A DNA stretch of 64,000 nucleotides from Sorangium aterium (GCF_028368935.1 NZ_JAQNDK010000003.1:806001-870000); one strand, 5' to 3'. Shown: positions 53,288-63,276, counted from the stretch's first letter. The notes: generated by a model from the letters alone, not told the origin. Numbers and translations: made by a program.

Positions 53288-53938
53288 TCAGGCGTTCTTG
53301 ATCACCAGCGCCTCCAGCGCGTTGGCGACGTCATCGCAGGCGTCGAGCGTGTTTTCGAGCCCCTCGAGGAACTCCTTGTGCTTGATGAGGTGGATAGCGT
53401 CCTTCTCGGTGTTGAAGAGGTCGACGATCGCCGAGCGGAATATCTGATCGCCGTCGTGCTCGAGCTTGGCGATGGCCTTGCAATGTCGGTTGATCTCGGC
53501 GACCCGCTTCATCCCCCGGAGCAGCTTGACGGCGCTGTGGATCTCGCTGCACCCTTCCAGGATCTTGGCGGCGAGCTCCTGGCTCGCCGGCGGGAGATCC
53601 TCCATGGCGTGGACCACGACGCGCATCATCGTGGAGTGGACGCGATCGGAGACGTTCTCGAGGTCGGTCGCGAGGGCGTAGATGTCGGAGCGATCGAGCG
53701 GCGTGACAAACGTCTTGTTGAGAGCGTCGTAGACGTCGCGGATCACCGCGTCGGCCGCGTGCTCGATGTCGGTGATGCGCGAGACCAGGGCTTGCCTCTC
53801 GCTGGCGCTCCGGGCGCTGCAGCACTCCGAGAGGACGTTGGCGCTCTGCAGGGCGCAGTCGGCGCCCCGCTCGAGCAAGTCGAAGAAGTGCTCTTCACGA
53901 GGTAAAAGCGATTTAATGACCCGATCGAGCCACATCAT
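53288..53938 (-). CDS. DUF47/PhoU-like Pit accessory protein
   Basis: This 216-residue all-helical cytoplasmic protein resembles PhoU. ITDIEHAADAVIRDVYDALN and KTFVTPLDRSDIYALATDLE carry the acidic E-x-x-x-D positions that bind metal in PhoU-type bundles. The C-terminal half repeats the pattern (KAIAKLEHDGDQIFRSAIVD). Genes of this family sit directly upstream of pit and are thought to control its activity. It precedes pit by 10 nt here. Confidence 0.92.
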   Translation of the reverse strand: MMWLDRVIKSLLPREEHFFDLLERGADCALQSANVLSECCSARSASERQALVSRITDIEHAADAVIRDVYDALNKTFVTPLDRSDIYALATDLENVSDRVHSTMMRVVVHAMEDLPPASQELAAKILEGCSEIHSAVKLLRGMKRVAEINRHCKAIAKLEHDGDQIFRSAIVDLFNTEKDAIHLIKHKEFLEGLENTLDACDDVANALEALVIKNA

Positions 53939-54183
53939 GCACCTTTCTTGGCGGGCGGGCGCATCCTAGCACGAGGACGTGACGCTCGATGGGGGCGCTT
54001 CGCGCCGGGCAGCCGCCACGGCGGGCTGTGTAAGGTCTTACCGAAGCGTTGTGTAGGGGGGCAGGAAAAATTCGCCCTCGTGTCCATCGTCATGGGCGTC
54101 CCGAGCGGGAACGTCGGCGGCCGCGGTGGCTCGGGGCCGGCGCGGCCGGGCGCCGCTCGACGCCGCTTCCACGCCGGAGCAGA

Positions 54184-55224
54184 TCAGCGGCGGCGGGACC
54201 ACGCGCCGGGCGGCACGCCGTTCCAGCGCTTGAACGCGCGCGTGAACGCGGCGACGTCCGTGAACCCGACAGCGAACGCCGCCTCGGTCACGGTCGCGCG
54301 GTGCGCCGCGAGGAGCTCCTCGGCCATCGCGCGCCGCGCGTCGTCGACGATCGCCTGGAAGCTCGTCCCGCGCTCGGACAGGCGGCGCTGGAGGCTGCGC
54401 GCGCTCTGGCCGACGGCGCGCGCGACGCGGTCGAGCGTGGCCTCGCCCTGCGGGATCGCCGTGCGCAGCTCGCGCCGCACGCGCGCGAGCACGTCCTCCT
54501 CGGCGCGCGGGAGCACGCGGTGCTCGCCCGCGGGCAAGCCGAGCGCGCGCTCGAGCTGCTGGGCGAGGAGCGCGAAGAGCATCGGGTCGGTGGTGCTCAT
54601 CCGCGCGTCGAGCACCGCCCTCGGGTACTCGACCTCGGCGCGCGGCTCGCCGTAGCGGATGGGCGCGCGAAAGACGCTGCGCGCGAGCGCGTCCTCCGCG
54701 GGCGGCGGGCGCACGAGGCGGACGACCGTGGGCTCGCGGGGGGGCGTCGCGGCGCGCCGGAAGCGCAGGACGGTGGTCGCCGCGAGGTAGTCCCACACAG
54801 CGCTCGGGGCCGTGTGGCCCGGCGCGAGCGCGAAGCGGAACGTCACGTGGGCCGGCCCCTCCTCGAACGTGTGCGCGGCGGCGTCGTGGATGAGCCGCTG
54901 GAAGCGCAGGAACGCCCGCACCGCGCCGCGCACGTCGCCCGCGCTCGCGAACGTGTACTCGACGAGCGACTGCGGCGCGGCGTCGACGAGCACCGCGGCG
55001 CGCACGCCGAACGACTCGTCCGCAGCCGAGAGCGCGGCCCACGCGCGGCAGAGCTCGTCGTGCGTCACCCGCGCGTCGGGGCGGCCGAGCACCGCAGGGT
55101 CGACGCCGACGCGCGCGCACACCTCGGGCGGCGCCATGCCGTCGCGCTGCGACGCGGTCACGACCGCGATGCCGAGCGCCTGCGCGAAGACCGTGGCCGG
55201 CTGGGTCGCGGGGCGCGGGGTCAC
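54184..55224 (-). CDS. AraC-family transcriptional regulator
   Basis: This 346-residue protein has a GTG start (55224). The N-terminal ~190 residues resemble the Arabinose_bd-type ligand domain of OruR/VirS-like AraC regulators (VCARVGVDPAVLGRPDARVT, ALSAADESFGVRAAVL). The C-terminus has the two AraC helix-turn-helices (TLDRVARAVGQSARSLQRRL and TEAAFAVGFTDVAAFTRAFK, ending WNGVPPGAW). It is divergent from the aldo/keto reductase gene across 222 bp containing repeated TGCAGA words, so it is the likely regulator of that gene. Confidence 0.9.
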   Translation of the reverse strand: MTPRPATQPATVFAQALGIAVVTASQRDGMAPPEVCARVGVDPAVLGRPDARVTHDELCRAWAALSAADESFGVRAAVLVDAAPQSLVEYTFASAGDVRGAVRAFLRFQRLIHDAAAHTFEEGPAHVTFRFALAPGHTAPSAVWDYLAATTVLRFRRAATPPREPTVVRLVRPPPAEDALARSVFRAPIRYGEPRAEVEYPRAVLDARMSTTDPMLFALLAQQLERALGLPAGEHRVLPRAEEDVLARVRRELRTAIPQGEATLDRVARAVGQSARSLQRRLSERGTSFQAIVDDARRAMAEELLAAHRATVTEAAFAVGFTDVAAFTRAFKRWNGVPPGAWSRRR

Positions 55225-55301
55225 GGAGGAGGAGCCAGGGTTTCTGCGAGGGGCGGCGGCGTCAAGCGGCGTTCCGCCTGGCCCGCCCTTGGCTCACGGT
55301 T

Positions 55302-55322
55302 TGCAGACTCTGCAGATGCAGA
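55302..55322. promoter_or_regulatory. Clustered TGCAGA repeats between the AraC-type regulator and the reductase
   Basis: TGCAGA occurs at 55302-55307, 55311-55316 and 55317-55322. Direct repeats are the usual target of AraC-family dimers. Placement in the divergent promoter region makes this a candidate site. Confidence 0.4.
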
Positions 55323-55446
55323 TTGCGGGGCGCCCAGCGCTGCCGCGAATCACGCGTCTTGTGTGTGGCGCGTAATACAAACATCCCTCGCTCAGCGGCG
55401 CAGCCAGCCGCCGCGACCAGCTCGTGTTCGCTCTCGGAGGAAGACC

Positions 55447-56415
55447 ATGACCGATTTGCCCACTCGCCTGCTCGGACGCACCGGCGTCCGCGTCACCACC
55501 CTCGGTTTCGGCGCCATGGAGCTGCGAGGCGCCCCGCGGGGCCCTGAGCTCTCGGATCAGGAGGCGGAGCGCATCCTGAACGACGTGCTGGACTCCGGGA
55601 TCAACTTCATCGACACCTCCATCGATTACGGTCGCAGCGAGGAGCGGATCGGGCGCTTCCTCTCGCACCGCAGGCACGAGTACTTCCTGGCTTCGAAATG
55701 CGGGTGTGTCGTCGGCGGAGCCCAGGGCGAGCACGTGCACACGGCGCAGAACATCCGGCACGGCGTGGAGAACAGCTTGCGCCTGCTGAAGACGGACCAC
55801 CTCGATCTGGTGCAGTTTCACCGGAGCCTCACCCGGCAGGAGTTCGAGCAGGACGGCGCCCTCGAAGAGGCGCTGAAGCTCAAGAGCGAGGGGAAGGTGC
55901 GCTTCCTCGGCGTCTCCGGCACGCTGCCCAACCTGGTCGAGCAGATCGAGCTCGGCGTCTTCGACGCCTTCCAGATCCCGTACTCCGCGCTGCAGCGCGA
56001 GCATGAAGAGGTGATCAGCAAGGCCGCCCAGGCCGGCGCCGGGACGATCATCCGCGGCGGCGTGGCGCGCGGCGCGCCCACCGATTGGCAGCGCACGAAT
56101 TACATGCTGCCGGGCACCACGATGCAGGACCGGTGGGAGCGAGCCAGGCTCGACGAGCTGCTCGATGGCCAGACCCGGATCGAGTTCACCCTGCGCTTCA
56201 CGCTGTCGCACCCGGGACTCAGCACCACGATCGTCGGGACCCGGGACCCGAAGCACCTGCGCGACAACCTGGAGTTCGCGAGGAAGGGCCCCCTGCCGAG
56301 CGAGGTGGTCGCCGAGGCGAAGCGGCGCTTGACCCAGGCGGGATCGACGCCGGAGGCCGTGCCCGCGACGGGCGTACGCGCGGCCGGCGCGGCGCAGGCG
56401 ACGGCGCAGGCGTAG
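55447..56415 (+). CDS. Aldo/keto reductase
   Basis: This 322-residue NADPH-dependent oxidoreductase has start ATG 55447, with GGAGGAAG upstream. The catalytic tetrad can be read: Asp and Tyr in FIDTSIDYGRSEERIG, Lys in FLASKCGC and His in LVQFHRS. The C-terminal cofactor region includes TLSHPGLSTTIVGTRDPKHL. The end is an Ala-rich tail (AAGAAQATAQA) outside the barrel. It is divergent from the AraC-type regulator. The physiological carbonyl substrate is unknown. Confidence 0.93.
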   Translation: MTDLPTRLLGRTGVRVTTLGFGAMELRGAPRGPELSDQEAERILNDVLDSGINFIDTSIDYGRSEERIGRFLSHRRHEYFLASKCGCVVGGAQGEHVHTAQNIRHGVENSLRLLKTDHLDLVQFHRSLTRQEFEQDGALEEALKLKSEGKVRFLGVSGTLPNLVEQIELGVFDAFQIPYSALQREHEEVISKAAQAGAGTIIRGGVARGAPTDWQRTNYMLPGTTMQDRWERARLDELLDGQTRIEFTLRFTLSHPGLSTTIVGTRDPKHLRDNLEFARKGPLPSEVVAEAKRRLTQAGSTPEAVPATGVRAAGAAQATAQA

Positions 56416-56593
56416 GCGTAGGCGCAGAGCCGGCTCTGACGAACTGCCGCAGGCGGCACGCCTGCTGCGCGGCGGCCCCTCGTTGCTGCCATGGCAGCAG
56501 CCGGTGGTGATCCGCTGCTGCGGTACGGGCACTCCGAGAGGGCCGCTCACCGCTCTTCCGATGGCGCCAGGCGAGCGGGTAAGGTGGTCGTCG

Positions 56594-57358
56594 ATGCTGG
56601 CCTTCCTCAGGAAGCGGCGGCGCGACGCCGTCCGCCGCGAGCCCTTTCCGCCCACGTGGCGCGAGATCCTCGACCGGAACGTGCCCTGCTTCAGCCGCCT
56701 TCCGGCCGAGGACCAGCAGGAGCTCCTCGGGCATATCCAGGTCTTTCTGGACGAGAAGCCGTTCGAAGGGTGCGGCGGCCTGGAGATCACCGACGAGATC
56801 CGGGTCACGGTGGCGGCCCAGGCGTGCCTCCTCCTCTTGCACCGCGAGACCGACTACTACCCTGAGCTCGAGGTCGTCCTCGTTTACCCGAGCACCTACG
56901 TGGCCCGCGGCCGGGAGGTGCGGGAGGGGGGCATCGTCGTCGAGGGCGATCGCGCGCGGCTCGGAGAGTCGTGGTCGCGGGGGTCGGTCGTGCTCGCGTG
57001 GGACGGCGTGCTCGCGGGCGCGGCGGACATGAGCGACGGTCACAACCTCGTGCTCCACGAGTTCGCGCACCAGCTCGACCAGGAAGAAGGCCCCGCCGAC
57101 GGCGCGCCCGAGCTGCCCGAGCGCTCGATGTACGCGGCGTGGGCGCGCATCCTCGGCCGCGAGTACGAGCGCCTCCTCCGCGACGAGGCGACCCTCAAGC
57201 GCACGGTCATCGATCCGTACGGCGCGACGAACCCGGCCGAGTTCTTCGCTGTCGTCACCGAGGCCTTCTTCGAGAAGCCTCGGAAGCTCAGGGCGAAGCA
57301 CCCGGAGCTCTACGAGCAGCTGAAGGCGTTCTACTGCCAGGACCCGGCCGGCCGCTAG
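56594..57358 (+). CDS. mtfA: MtfA-like zinc-dependent peptidase
   Basis: This 254-residue cytoplasmic protein matches the MtfA (Mlc titration factor/glucose-regulated peptidase) family. It has an N-terminal basic segment (MLAFLRKRRRDAVRREPFPP), LPAEDQQELLGHIQVFLDEK, and the zinc motif in LVLHEFAHQLDQEEG. NPAEFFAVVTEAFFEKP supplies the third ligand region. In E. coli MtfA binds the glucose repressor Mlc; here the partner is unknown. The start at 56594 is preferred to upstream in-frame codons because similarity begins there. Confidence 0.9.
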   Translation: MLAFLRKRRRDAVRREPFPPTWREILDRNVPCFSRLPAEDQQELLGHIQVFLDEKPFEGCGGLEITDEIRVTVAAQACLLLLHRETDYYPELEVVLVYPSTYVARGREVREGGIVVEGDRARLGESWSRGSVVLAWDGVLAGAADMSDGHNLVLHEFAHQLDQEEGPADGAPELPERSMYAAWARILGREYERLLRDEATLKRTVIDPYGATNPAEFFAVVTEAFFEKPRKLRAKHPELYEQLKAFYCQDPAGR

Positions 57359-57393
57359 CGGCGCCGCCCGCCTTCGCCGTCGCCGCGTTCGAC

Positions 57394-58152
57394 TTACGCC
57401 TGGACGCACACGCCGGCCGCGGAGCAGACGCAGCATTCTCCGCACCCGCCGCTGTTCACGCAGTCGATGCACCTGCCGGCGCCGTCGCACTGATCTTGCA
57501 GGGAGTTGCAGAAGGTGCCCGCCGGCGCGGGCTGCGCCGCGCAGAGACCGTTATCGCAGGTGTATCGGATGCATTCCGTCGAGGCTCCGCACTCGGCGTC
57601 ACGCGAGCACTCGGCCGCCGGCACGCAGTTGCCAGCGTCGTCGCAGCGTCCGGCCGGGCAGGACCCCGGCTGGGGCGTGTGCTTGGGTGTCGTCCCGACG
57701 CAGGTGTCCGCCGTGCACGGGTTGTGATCGTCCTCCGGCTCATCGGCGGCGACGGCGACCTGAGCGCCGCGCCCATCGCAGAGGAGGCGCTGGCAGTCGC
57801 CTGCGTTCGGTGCGATCTCGGTCCCTTCGGGCAGCGGCGCTGTGCCGCACCTTCCGGCGACGCACGCCGGGACCTGGCAGGGCTCTGCCGGGGCAGGGCA
57901 ATCCGATGGCCCCGTGCAGCTGCCGCCGGAACCGGCGCTCGACACAGCGTCGCTGCTCGACGCGGCGTCGCTGCTCGTCTCGCCCGCGCCTGCGCCACCT
58001 GTCCCGCCGGCGCCGCCGCCCCCGCCGACGAAGCGGCGCTCCTCGACGCTGCACCCGACGAGCGCCGCGAGCACGAAGAGCTGAAGGAGAGCCGACGACG
58101 TGCCGCCGGCGCGCCGACACGGACCCGATGCCGAGGCGGGAGACGACCCCAT
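57394..58152 (-). CDS. Cysteine-rich lipoprotein
   Basis: This protein is about 252 residues. The chosen ATG (58152) is one of three close candidates. Lipobox LVGC lies after a long n-region, then a Gly/Ala/Ser linker. The domain has about 25 cysteines in the pattern CTGPSDCPAPAEPCQVPAC, CTADTCVGTTP, CSRDAECGASTECIRYTC, ending CVNSGGCGECCVCSAAG. It resembles myxobacterial surface proteins with disulfide knots. It lies 52 bp behind the dihaem lipoprotein and may be the last gene of the Mo-hydroxylase operon. Confidence 0.78.
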   Translation of the reverse strand: MGSSPASASGPCRRAGGTSSALLQLFVLAALVGCSVEERRFVGGGGGAGGTGGAGAGETSSDAASSSDAVSSAGSGGSCTGPSDCPAPAEPCQVPACVAGRCGTAPLPEGTEIAPNAGDCQRLLCDGRGAQVAVAADEPEDDHNPCTADTCVGTTPKHTPQPGSCPAGRCDDAGNCVPAAECSRDAECGASTECIRYTCDNGLCAAQPAPAGTFCNSLQDQCDGAGRCIDCVNSGGCGECCVCSAAGVCVQA

Positions 58153-58204
58153 GCGCCGCATCATAGAGCAGGCGCTGCCCGACGGCGAAGCGCGTGACCG
58201 TCGA

Positions 58205-58798
58205 TCATCCACCCGGGCAGGGCGCGCCGGCGCGGGCCCAGGTCTCCCATGCAGCGACGAACTCGGCGCGCGGCGTCGGGATGGGCGTGCGGCCAGCGCC
58301 AGGGTTCCAGCCCCAGGTCACGAGGGGATCGTCGAGGTGGACGCGCAACGCCGCCATGTCCTTGCCGCCATTGCGCTTCGGATCCTTGATCTGCTCGCAC
58401 AGGGCGCCCGGCGCGACACCGACGAACACCATCGGCATCTCGGGCGGCGGCATGTGCCAGCCCTTCGAGACGCCCGGCGGCACGTGCACGCCAAAGCTGT
58501 TCGGCGGGTTGGTCGGCCCGTGGCACGTCGTGCACTCCGCGCCTGGCATGCCGTGGCCCGTGGGACCGCGGAGCACGAACTGCGTGTGCAGGCGGCCCTC
58601 GTCGCCCTGGAGCGGCACGTCGCCGGCGGGGTGACAGTTCTGGCAGCGAGGGTGCTGGAGGACGCCGCGCACGGTCTCGAACGCAGCGAGGGCGGTCTCG
58701 CGGCTGACCGGCGACGGCGACGGCGCCTGCGAGGCCCCGGGCGTCTGTCCCCCGCACGCGGCGAGGAGAGAGGCGAGGACAAGAGAGGATCGGATCAT
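58205..58798 (-). CDS. Dihaem cytochrome c-like lipoprotein
   Basis: This 197-residue protein has lipobox LAAC and two haem-attachment motifs, CQNCH (HPRCQNCHPAGD) and CTTCH (AECTTCHGPTNPP). The region is well ordered between them and has Met-rich loops (GWHMPPPEMPMVF) that could supply distal ligands. It starts 9 nt after the molybdenum subunit gene, so it is the likely electron acceptor of that enzyme at the membrane or periplasmic face. Confidence 0.85.
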   Translation of the reverse strand: MIRSSLVLASLLAACGGQTPGASQAPSPSPVSRETALAAFETVRGVLQHPRCQNCHPAGDVPLQGDEGRLHTQFVLRGPTGHGMPGAECTTCHGPTNPPNSFGVHVPPGVSKGWHMPPPEMPMVFVGVAPGALCEQIKDPKRNGGKDMAALRVHLDDPLVTWGWNPGAGRTPIPTPRAEFVAAWETWARAGAPCPGG

Positions 58799-58807
58799 GG
58801 TCAGTTC

Positions 58808-60943
58808 CTAGGCGAGGCGAAACGGAAGGGAGCGCAGCCGCTGCTTGGTCAGCGCGAACACTGCGTTCGCCACGGCAGGCGCGATCGGCGCGGTGGCAGG
58901 CTCCCCGATGCCGCCCATCTTGGCCTTGCTCGGGATGAGATGGACGGCGATGCGCGGCATGTCGAACATCCGGAGCATGGGATAGTCGTGGAAGTTGCTC
59001 TCCTGGACCTTCCCCTCGGCGATGTTGATCTTGCCGTAGAGCGCAGCCGTGAGGCCGAAGGCGACGCTGCCCTGGATCTGCGCCTCGATGCCGAGCGGGT
59101 TCACCGCCGTACCGCAATCGACGCTGCAGGTGACCGAGTGGACGCGGATGCGCCCCTTCTCGATCGAGACCTCGGCGACCTCGGCGATGATGGAGCCGAA
59201 CGACTCGTGCATCGCGAGCCCCCGCGCCCGTCCCGGCGCGGGCGCGGTGCCCCAGCCGGCCTTCTCGGCGGCGACCTTCAGCGCGTTCGCGTGCCGCGGC
59301 TTGTCCTTGAGCAGCTCGAGGCGGTACGCGAGCGGATCCTGCCCTGCGGCGTGCGCCAGCTCGTCGACCATGCTCTCCACCGCGAAGGCCGTGTGGGTGT
59401 TGCCGACCGAGCGCCACCACAGCACGGTGACCGGCGTCCTCGGCGAGTGCAGCGACACGCGGAGCGCGGGCGTCCGCTCGACATAGGGCGACTCGGCGAT
59501 CCCTTCCACCGAGGTGAGGTCCACGCCGTTCTTCGTGACGAACGACTCGAGCGGCGTGCCGGCGACGATCGACTGGCCCACGACCACCTGATCCCATGCC
59601 GCCGGCACGCCGCGCGCGTCGACGCCGACCTGGATCCGGTGGACGAAGGCGGGGCGGTAAAAGCCGCCGCGCATGTCGTCCTCGCGCGTCCACACGACCT
59701 TCACCGGCACGCCGGCGGCCTTCGCGACGATCACGGCCTCGCCCACGAAATCTGCCGCGGGGCTGGCGCGCCGCCCGAAGCCGCCGCCGAGGAACGTCGT
59801 GTGGATCTGGACCTTGTCGGGCGTCGTGCCGAGGATCTTCGCCGCGGCCATCTGGTCGCCGGTCTGGAACTGCGTGCCGGTCCAGATCTCGCAGCGATCG
59901 CCGTCGATCTTGACCGTACAGTTGAGCGGCTCCATCGGCGCGTGCGCGAGGTAGGGCACGTCGTACTCCGCCTCGAGCCGCGATTTGGCGGCGGCGAGCG
60001 CGTCTTCCACCTTGCCGACGCTGGCGGCGACGACGCCGGGCGTCCGCGCCTGCGCGTGGAAGTCGGCGAGCAGCTTGGCGCTGTCGACCCCGCCGCCCTC
60101 GGGCTGCGCCCACTCGGCGCGGAGCGCGTCGCGCCCGAGCTTGGCGGCCCAGAAATGCGCGGCGACGACGGCGACGCCGTTCGCGGTGGGGACGACCTTC
60201 TCGACGCCGGGCACCTTGAGGGCGTCGGCGGCGTCGAACTTGACGAGCTTGGCGCCGAACGCCGGCGGGCGGAGCACCACGGCGGTGCGGAGCCCGGGGA
60301 AGTGCACGTCGAGCCCGAACTGCGCCTTGCCCGTGACCTTCTCCGGCGTGTCGATGCGGCGCACGAGGGTGCCGATCAGCTTCCAGTCCTTGGGGTCCTT
60401 CAGCTTCACCTTGGCCGGCGGGGCCAGCTTCATCGCCTCCTCGGCGAGCTGGCCATAGGTCAGCTTGTCCTTGCCGTGGGTGACGACGCCGTTCGCGGCG
60501 GTGCACGCCGCGGGCGCGACCTTCCACCGGGCGGCCGCCGCGCGCAGCAGCATGTCCTTCGCCATCGCGCCGACGGTGCGATACCGCTCGAACTCGCCGT
60601 TCGTCGTCGACGACCCCCCGGTCATCTGGAACTGCAACGCCGGATGACCGTAGACCGGCGCCGCCGGCGCGTGCTCCGACCGCACCTTCGACCAGTCGCA
60701 CTCGAGCTCCTCGGCGATCAGCATCGCGAGCCCGGTCCAGATGCCCTGGCCCATCTCGGAGTGCGCGAGCACCACGGTCACGGACTCGTCGGTGCCGACG
60801 CGAACGAACGCGTTCGGCGAGAGCGGCGGCGGCTGCGCAGCCTTCGGCGCGGCGCGGACCCCCTGCGGGACGTAGAAGCTGATCAGGAGCCCGGCCGCCG
60901 AGCCCGCGGTCGCTTGCAAGAAGTCACGCCGGGAGACGGTCAC
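58808..60943 (-). CDS. Molybdenum hydroxylase large subunit (isoquinoline 1-oxidoreductase beta type)
   Basis: This 711-residue protein has a GTG start at 60943, overlapping the 2Fe-2S subunit stop by 4 nt (GTGA). The N-terminus is a Tat signal ([19 protein letters not shown]), so the enzyme is exported with its cofactor. Xanthine-dehydrogenase-family molybdopterin-binding segments are visible: [60 protein letters not shown] and [20 protein letters not shown], with the late [20 protein letters not shown] carrying the probable catalytic glutamate. It hydroxylates N-heterocycles or aldehydes; the true substrate is unknown. Confidence 0.92.
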   Translation of the reverse strand: MTVSRRDFLQATAGSAAGLLISFYVPQGVRAAPKAAQPPPLSPNAFVRVGTDESVTVVLAHSEMGQGIWTGLAMLIAEELECDWSKVRSEHAPAAPVYGHPALQFQMTGGSSTTNGEFERYRTVGAMAKDMLLRAAAARWKVAPAACTAANGVVTHGKDKLTYGQLAEEAMKLAPPAKVKLKDPKDWKLIGTLVRRIDTPEKVTGKAQFGLDVHFPGLRTAVVLRPPAFGAKLVKFDAADALKVPGVEKVVPTANGVAVVAAHFWAAKLGRDALRAEWAQPEGGGVDSAKLLADFHAQARTPGVVAASVGKVEDALAAAKSRLEAEYDVPYLAHAPMEPLNCTVKIDGDRCEIWTGTQFQTGDQMAAAKILGTTPDKVQIHTTFLGGGFGRRASPAADFVGEAVIVAKAAGVPVKVVWTREDDMRGGFYRPAFVHRIQVGVDARGVPAAWDQVVVGQSIVAGTPLESFVTKNGVDLTSVEGIAESPYVERTPALRVSLHSPRTPVTVLWWRSVGNTHTAFAVESMVDELAHAAGQDPLAYRLELLKDKPRHANALKVAAEKAGWGTAPAPGRARGLAMHESFGSIIAEVAEVSIEKGRIRVHSVTCSVDCGTAVNPLGIEAQIQGSVAFGLTAALYGKINIAEGKVQESNFHDYPMLRMFDMPRIAVHLIPSKAKMGGIGEPATAPIAPAVANAVFALTKQRLRSLPFRLA

Positions 60944-61401
60944 TTGCCACCTCGCTTGAGCCTCGACGCGAGGATCACCGCCTCGCGTACACGAACGTAC
61001 GTCCCGCACCGACACACGTTTCCGGACAGCGCGGCGTCGATGTCGGCGTCGCTCGGATCAGGCTTCTGTTCGAGCAAGGCGACCGCGGTCATGATCTGCC
61101 CGGACTGGCAGTACCCGCACTGGACGACGTCGGCCTGCGCCCACGCCTGCTGCACCACGTGCGACCCGTCGGGAGACAGGCCCTCGATCGTCGTCACCTT
61201 GCGCGTCCCGACGCTCGACACCGGCAGGACGCACGAGCGCGCAGGTTTGCCGTCGATGTGGACCGTGCAGGCGCCGCACTGGGCCATGCCACAGCCGTAT
61301 TTGGTGCCGGTCAATCCCAGCAGATCACGGAGCACCCAGAGCAGGGGCATCTCCGGACTGGCATCCACGTCACGAACAACGCCGTTGACATCGAGCTTCA
61401 T
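60940..61401 (-). CDS. Molybdenum hydroxylase 2Fe-2S subunit
   Basis: This 153-residue protein has start ATG 61401; upstream in-frame ATGs exist. Two [2Fe-2S] clusters are visible: the plant-type set in [17 protein letters not shown] plus RSC, and the C-terminal set in [12 protein letters not shown] plus NVCRCGTY. It passes electrons from the molybdenum subunit to the cytochrome. It has no signal peptide of its own and would be exported with its Tat-bearing partner. It is the first gene of the operon, divergent from the XdhC-MocA fusion. Confidence 0.93.
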   Translation of the reverse strand: MKLDVNGVVRDVDASPEMPLLWVLRDLLGLTGTKYGCGMAQCGACTVHIDGKPARSCVLPVSSVGTRKVTTIEGLSPDGSHVVQQAWAQADVVQCGYCQSGQIMTAVALLEQKPDPSDADIDAALSGNVCRCGTYVRVREAVILASRLKRGGK

Positions 61402-61611
61402 GGCCGTCCAGGCCATACTTTTGAGCCGGCGCGCCGTCAAGCGACTGCGCATGTCCTTATCATTTCTTCACCATCGGCCAGCGGCTCGCCGGCGTCCTGT
61501 AACGCAACGCCCGACGGCGAGCGGCCGGGCGGCGTGGAGAGGGTCCGGTCGTCGCCAGCGACGGCGAACGCCCTGGCGGGGGCCTCATGAAGGGTGAATG
61601 ATGCCGAGCGC

Positions 61612-63276
61612 ATGAACGAGCTTGAGCGGATCGTGCGCGAAGCGGCGACATTGGTAGCAGAGCGGTCCCCGTTTCTCCTCGCGACCGTCGTGCGGGTGTC
61701 GGGGTCGTCGTACCGGCGTCCGGGGGCGCGGATGCTCGTCGCCGGCGATCGCTGGGTATCCGGGTGTGTGAGCGGCGGCTGCCTCGAGGGCGACGTGATG
61801 CTCCGCGGAGAGCACCGCTGCCGCGATGGCGCCGTGGTGGTCACTTACGACTCGACAACCGAAGACGGAGAGACGTGGGGTGTGGGGCTCGGCTGCAACG
61901 GCGTCGTCGATGTCCTGCTCGAGCACGTCGCGGCCGGAGCGACCCACGACGCGCTCGCGTTCGCCGCGGCCTGCTTCGCCGAGGAGACCACCGGCACGCT
62001 GGTCACGGTGATCCGCTCGACGGCCGGCGCGGTCCGGGTCGGCGCGCGCCTCGCGTTCGGCCCGCCGTGCGCGCTCGCGCACCCGGTGACCGATCCGGCC
62101 GCGCGCTCCGCGATCGAGGCCGCGGCGCGGGGGCCGGCCGGCGTCGTGGAGCTCGACGGGCTCGGGATCACCGTGCTCGTCGAGAAGATCGCGCCGTCGC
62201 CGCAGCTCTTCGTGCTCGGGGGCGGTCACGACGCGGTGTCCATCGTCGCGCTCGCGACGTCGGTCGGGTTCCGGGTCACGGTCGCCGGTCCCACGATCCG
62301 GCAGGCGTCCCGGTTCCGCGCCGCGGATCGCGTCGTCTCGACCGGCGGCGCGGCGGATCGTCTCCGCGCGCTCATCGACGCCGCGGCCGAGCCGTACGTC
62401 GTGATCATGCACCATCAGCTCACGCCGGATCGCGACGCGCTCGCGGTCGCCCTCGCGTCGCGCGCCCGCTACATCGGCGTGCTCGGGCCCGCGCGCCGCA
62501 CGCGCGATCTGCTCGCCGAGATCGGCCACCCCGGCGACGATCCGCGGATCCACGCGCCGATAGGGCTCGATCTCGGCGCCGAGACGCCCGAGCAGATCGC
62601 GCTCTCGATCGTGGGCGAGCTCCAGGCCGTCGCGCGCCGGGCGCAGGGGGGAAAGCTCCGCGCCCGCGCCCGACCTCTGCATGCGCGCGTGGCGCTGGTC
62701 GTGCTCGCCGCCGGCGGCTCACGTCGACTCGGTCGCCCCAAGCAGCTCGTCGAGCTCGACGGAGCGCCGCTGGTCCGGCGCGTGGCGACCACGTGCGTCG
62801 AGGCCCGATCCGGACCGGTCGGCGTCGTGCTCGGCGCCAACGCCGGCGCGGTCGCGCGCGCGCTCGGCGATCTGGAGGTCGCGCACATCGCGAACGATGG
62901 GTGGGAAGAGGGCATCGCCTCCTCGGTCCGCGCCGCGGTCCGGTGGGCGGAGGCCTCGAAGGCCGACGCGCTCTTGCTCGCGCTCGCGGACCAGCCCCTG
63001 CTCACGGTCGAGCACCTCACCGCGCTGCGGCAGGCCTGGCTCTCGGGCGCGCCGATCGCCGCGTCGCGGTTCAGCGGCGTCGTGGGCGCGCCGGCGGTGT
63101 TCGATCGATCTCGCTGGGACGCGCTCTCGCGCCTCCAGGGCGACCAGGGCGCCGGCCGCCTTCTGCGCGCCGAGGATGTCGCGGCGATCGACTGGGCGGG
63201 CGGGGCGATCGACGTCGATACGGCGGACGACGTGCGCGCGCTCGGGGGCCACGCGCCGGCGAATCCGCCGGGTTGA
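61612..63276 (+). CDS. XdhC-MocA fusion (molybdenum cofactor maturation and insertion)
   Basis: This protein is about 554 residues (ATG 61612; a GTG at 61594 is an alternative start). The N-terminal XdhC/CoxI part has ERSPFLLATVVRVSGSSYRR and SGCVSGGCLEGDV, then the Rossmann region QLFVLGGGHDAVSIVALATS. From about residue 365 a MobA-like nucleotidyltransferase follows (VALVVLAAGGSRRLGRPKQL, LLLALADQPLLTVEHLTAL, GAPAVFDRSRWDAL). Separate XdhC and MocA proteins mature the molybdenum cofactor of hydroxylases; here they are one polypeptide. Its divergent position beside the Mo hydroxylase supports a dedicated role. Confidence 0.92.
   Translation: MNELERIVREAATLVAERSPFLLATVVRVSGSSYRRPGARMLVAGDRWVSGCVSGGCLEGDVMLRGEHRCRDGAVVVTYDSTTEDGETWGVGLGCNGVVDVLLEHVAAGATHDALAFAAACFAEETTGTLVTVIRSTAGAVRVGARLAFGPPCALAHPVTDPAARSAIEAAARGPAGVVELDGLGITVLVEKIAPSPQLFVLGGGHDAVSIVALATSVGFRVTVAGPTIRQASRFRAADRVVSTGGAADRLRALIDAAAEPYVVIMHHQLTPDRDALAVALASRARYIGVLGPARRTRDLLAEIGHPGDDPRIHAPIGLDLGAETPEQIALSIVGELQAVARRAQGGKLRARARPLHARVALVVLAAGGSRRLGRPKQLVELDGAPLVRRVATTCVEARSGPVGVVLGANAGAVARALGDLEVAHIANDGWEEGIASSVRAAVRWAEASKADALLLALADQPLLTVEHLTALRQAWLSGAPIAASRFSGVVGAPAVFDRSRWDALSRLQGDQGAGRLLRAEDVAAIDWAGGAIDVDTADDVRALGGHAPANPPG

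Noticed and set aside
58100-61597. A 1165-codon open frame on the plus strand
   Set aside because: It is the antisense of the Mo-hydroxylase operon; composition is Arg/His-rich and shows no family features. High GC produces many such frames.
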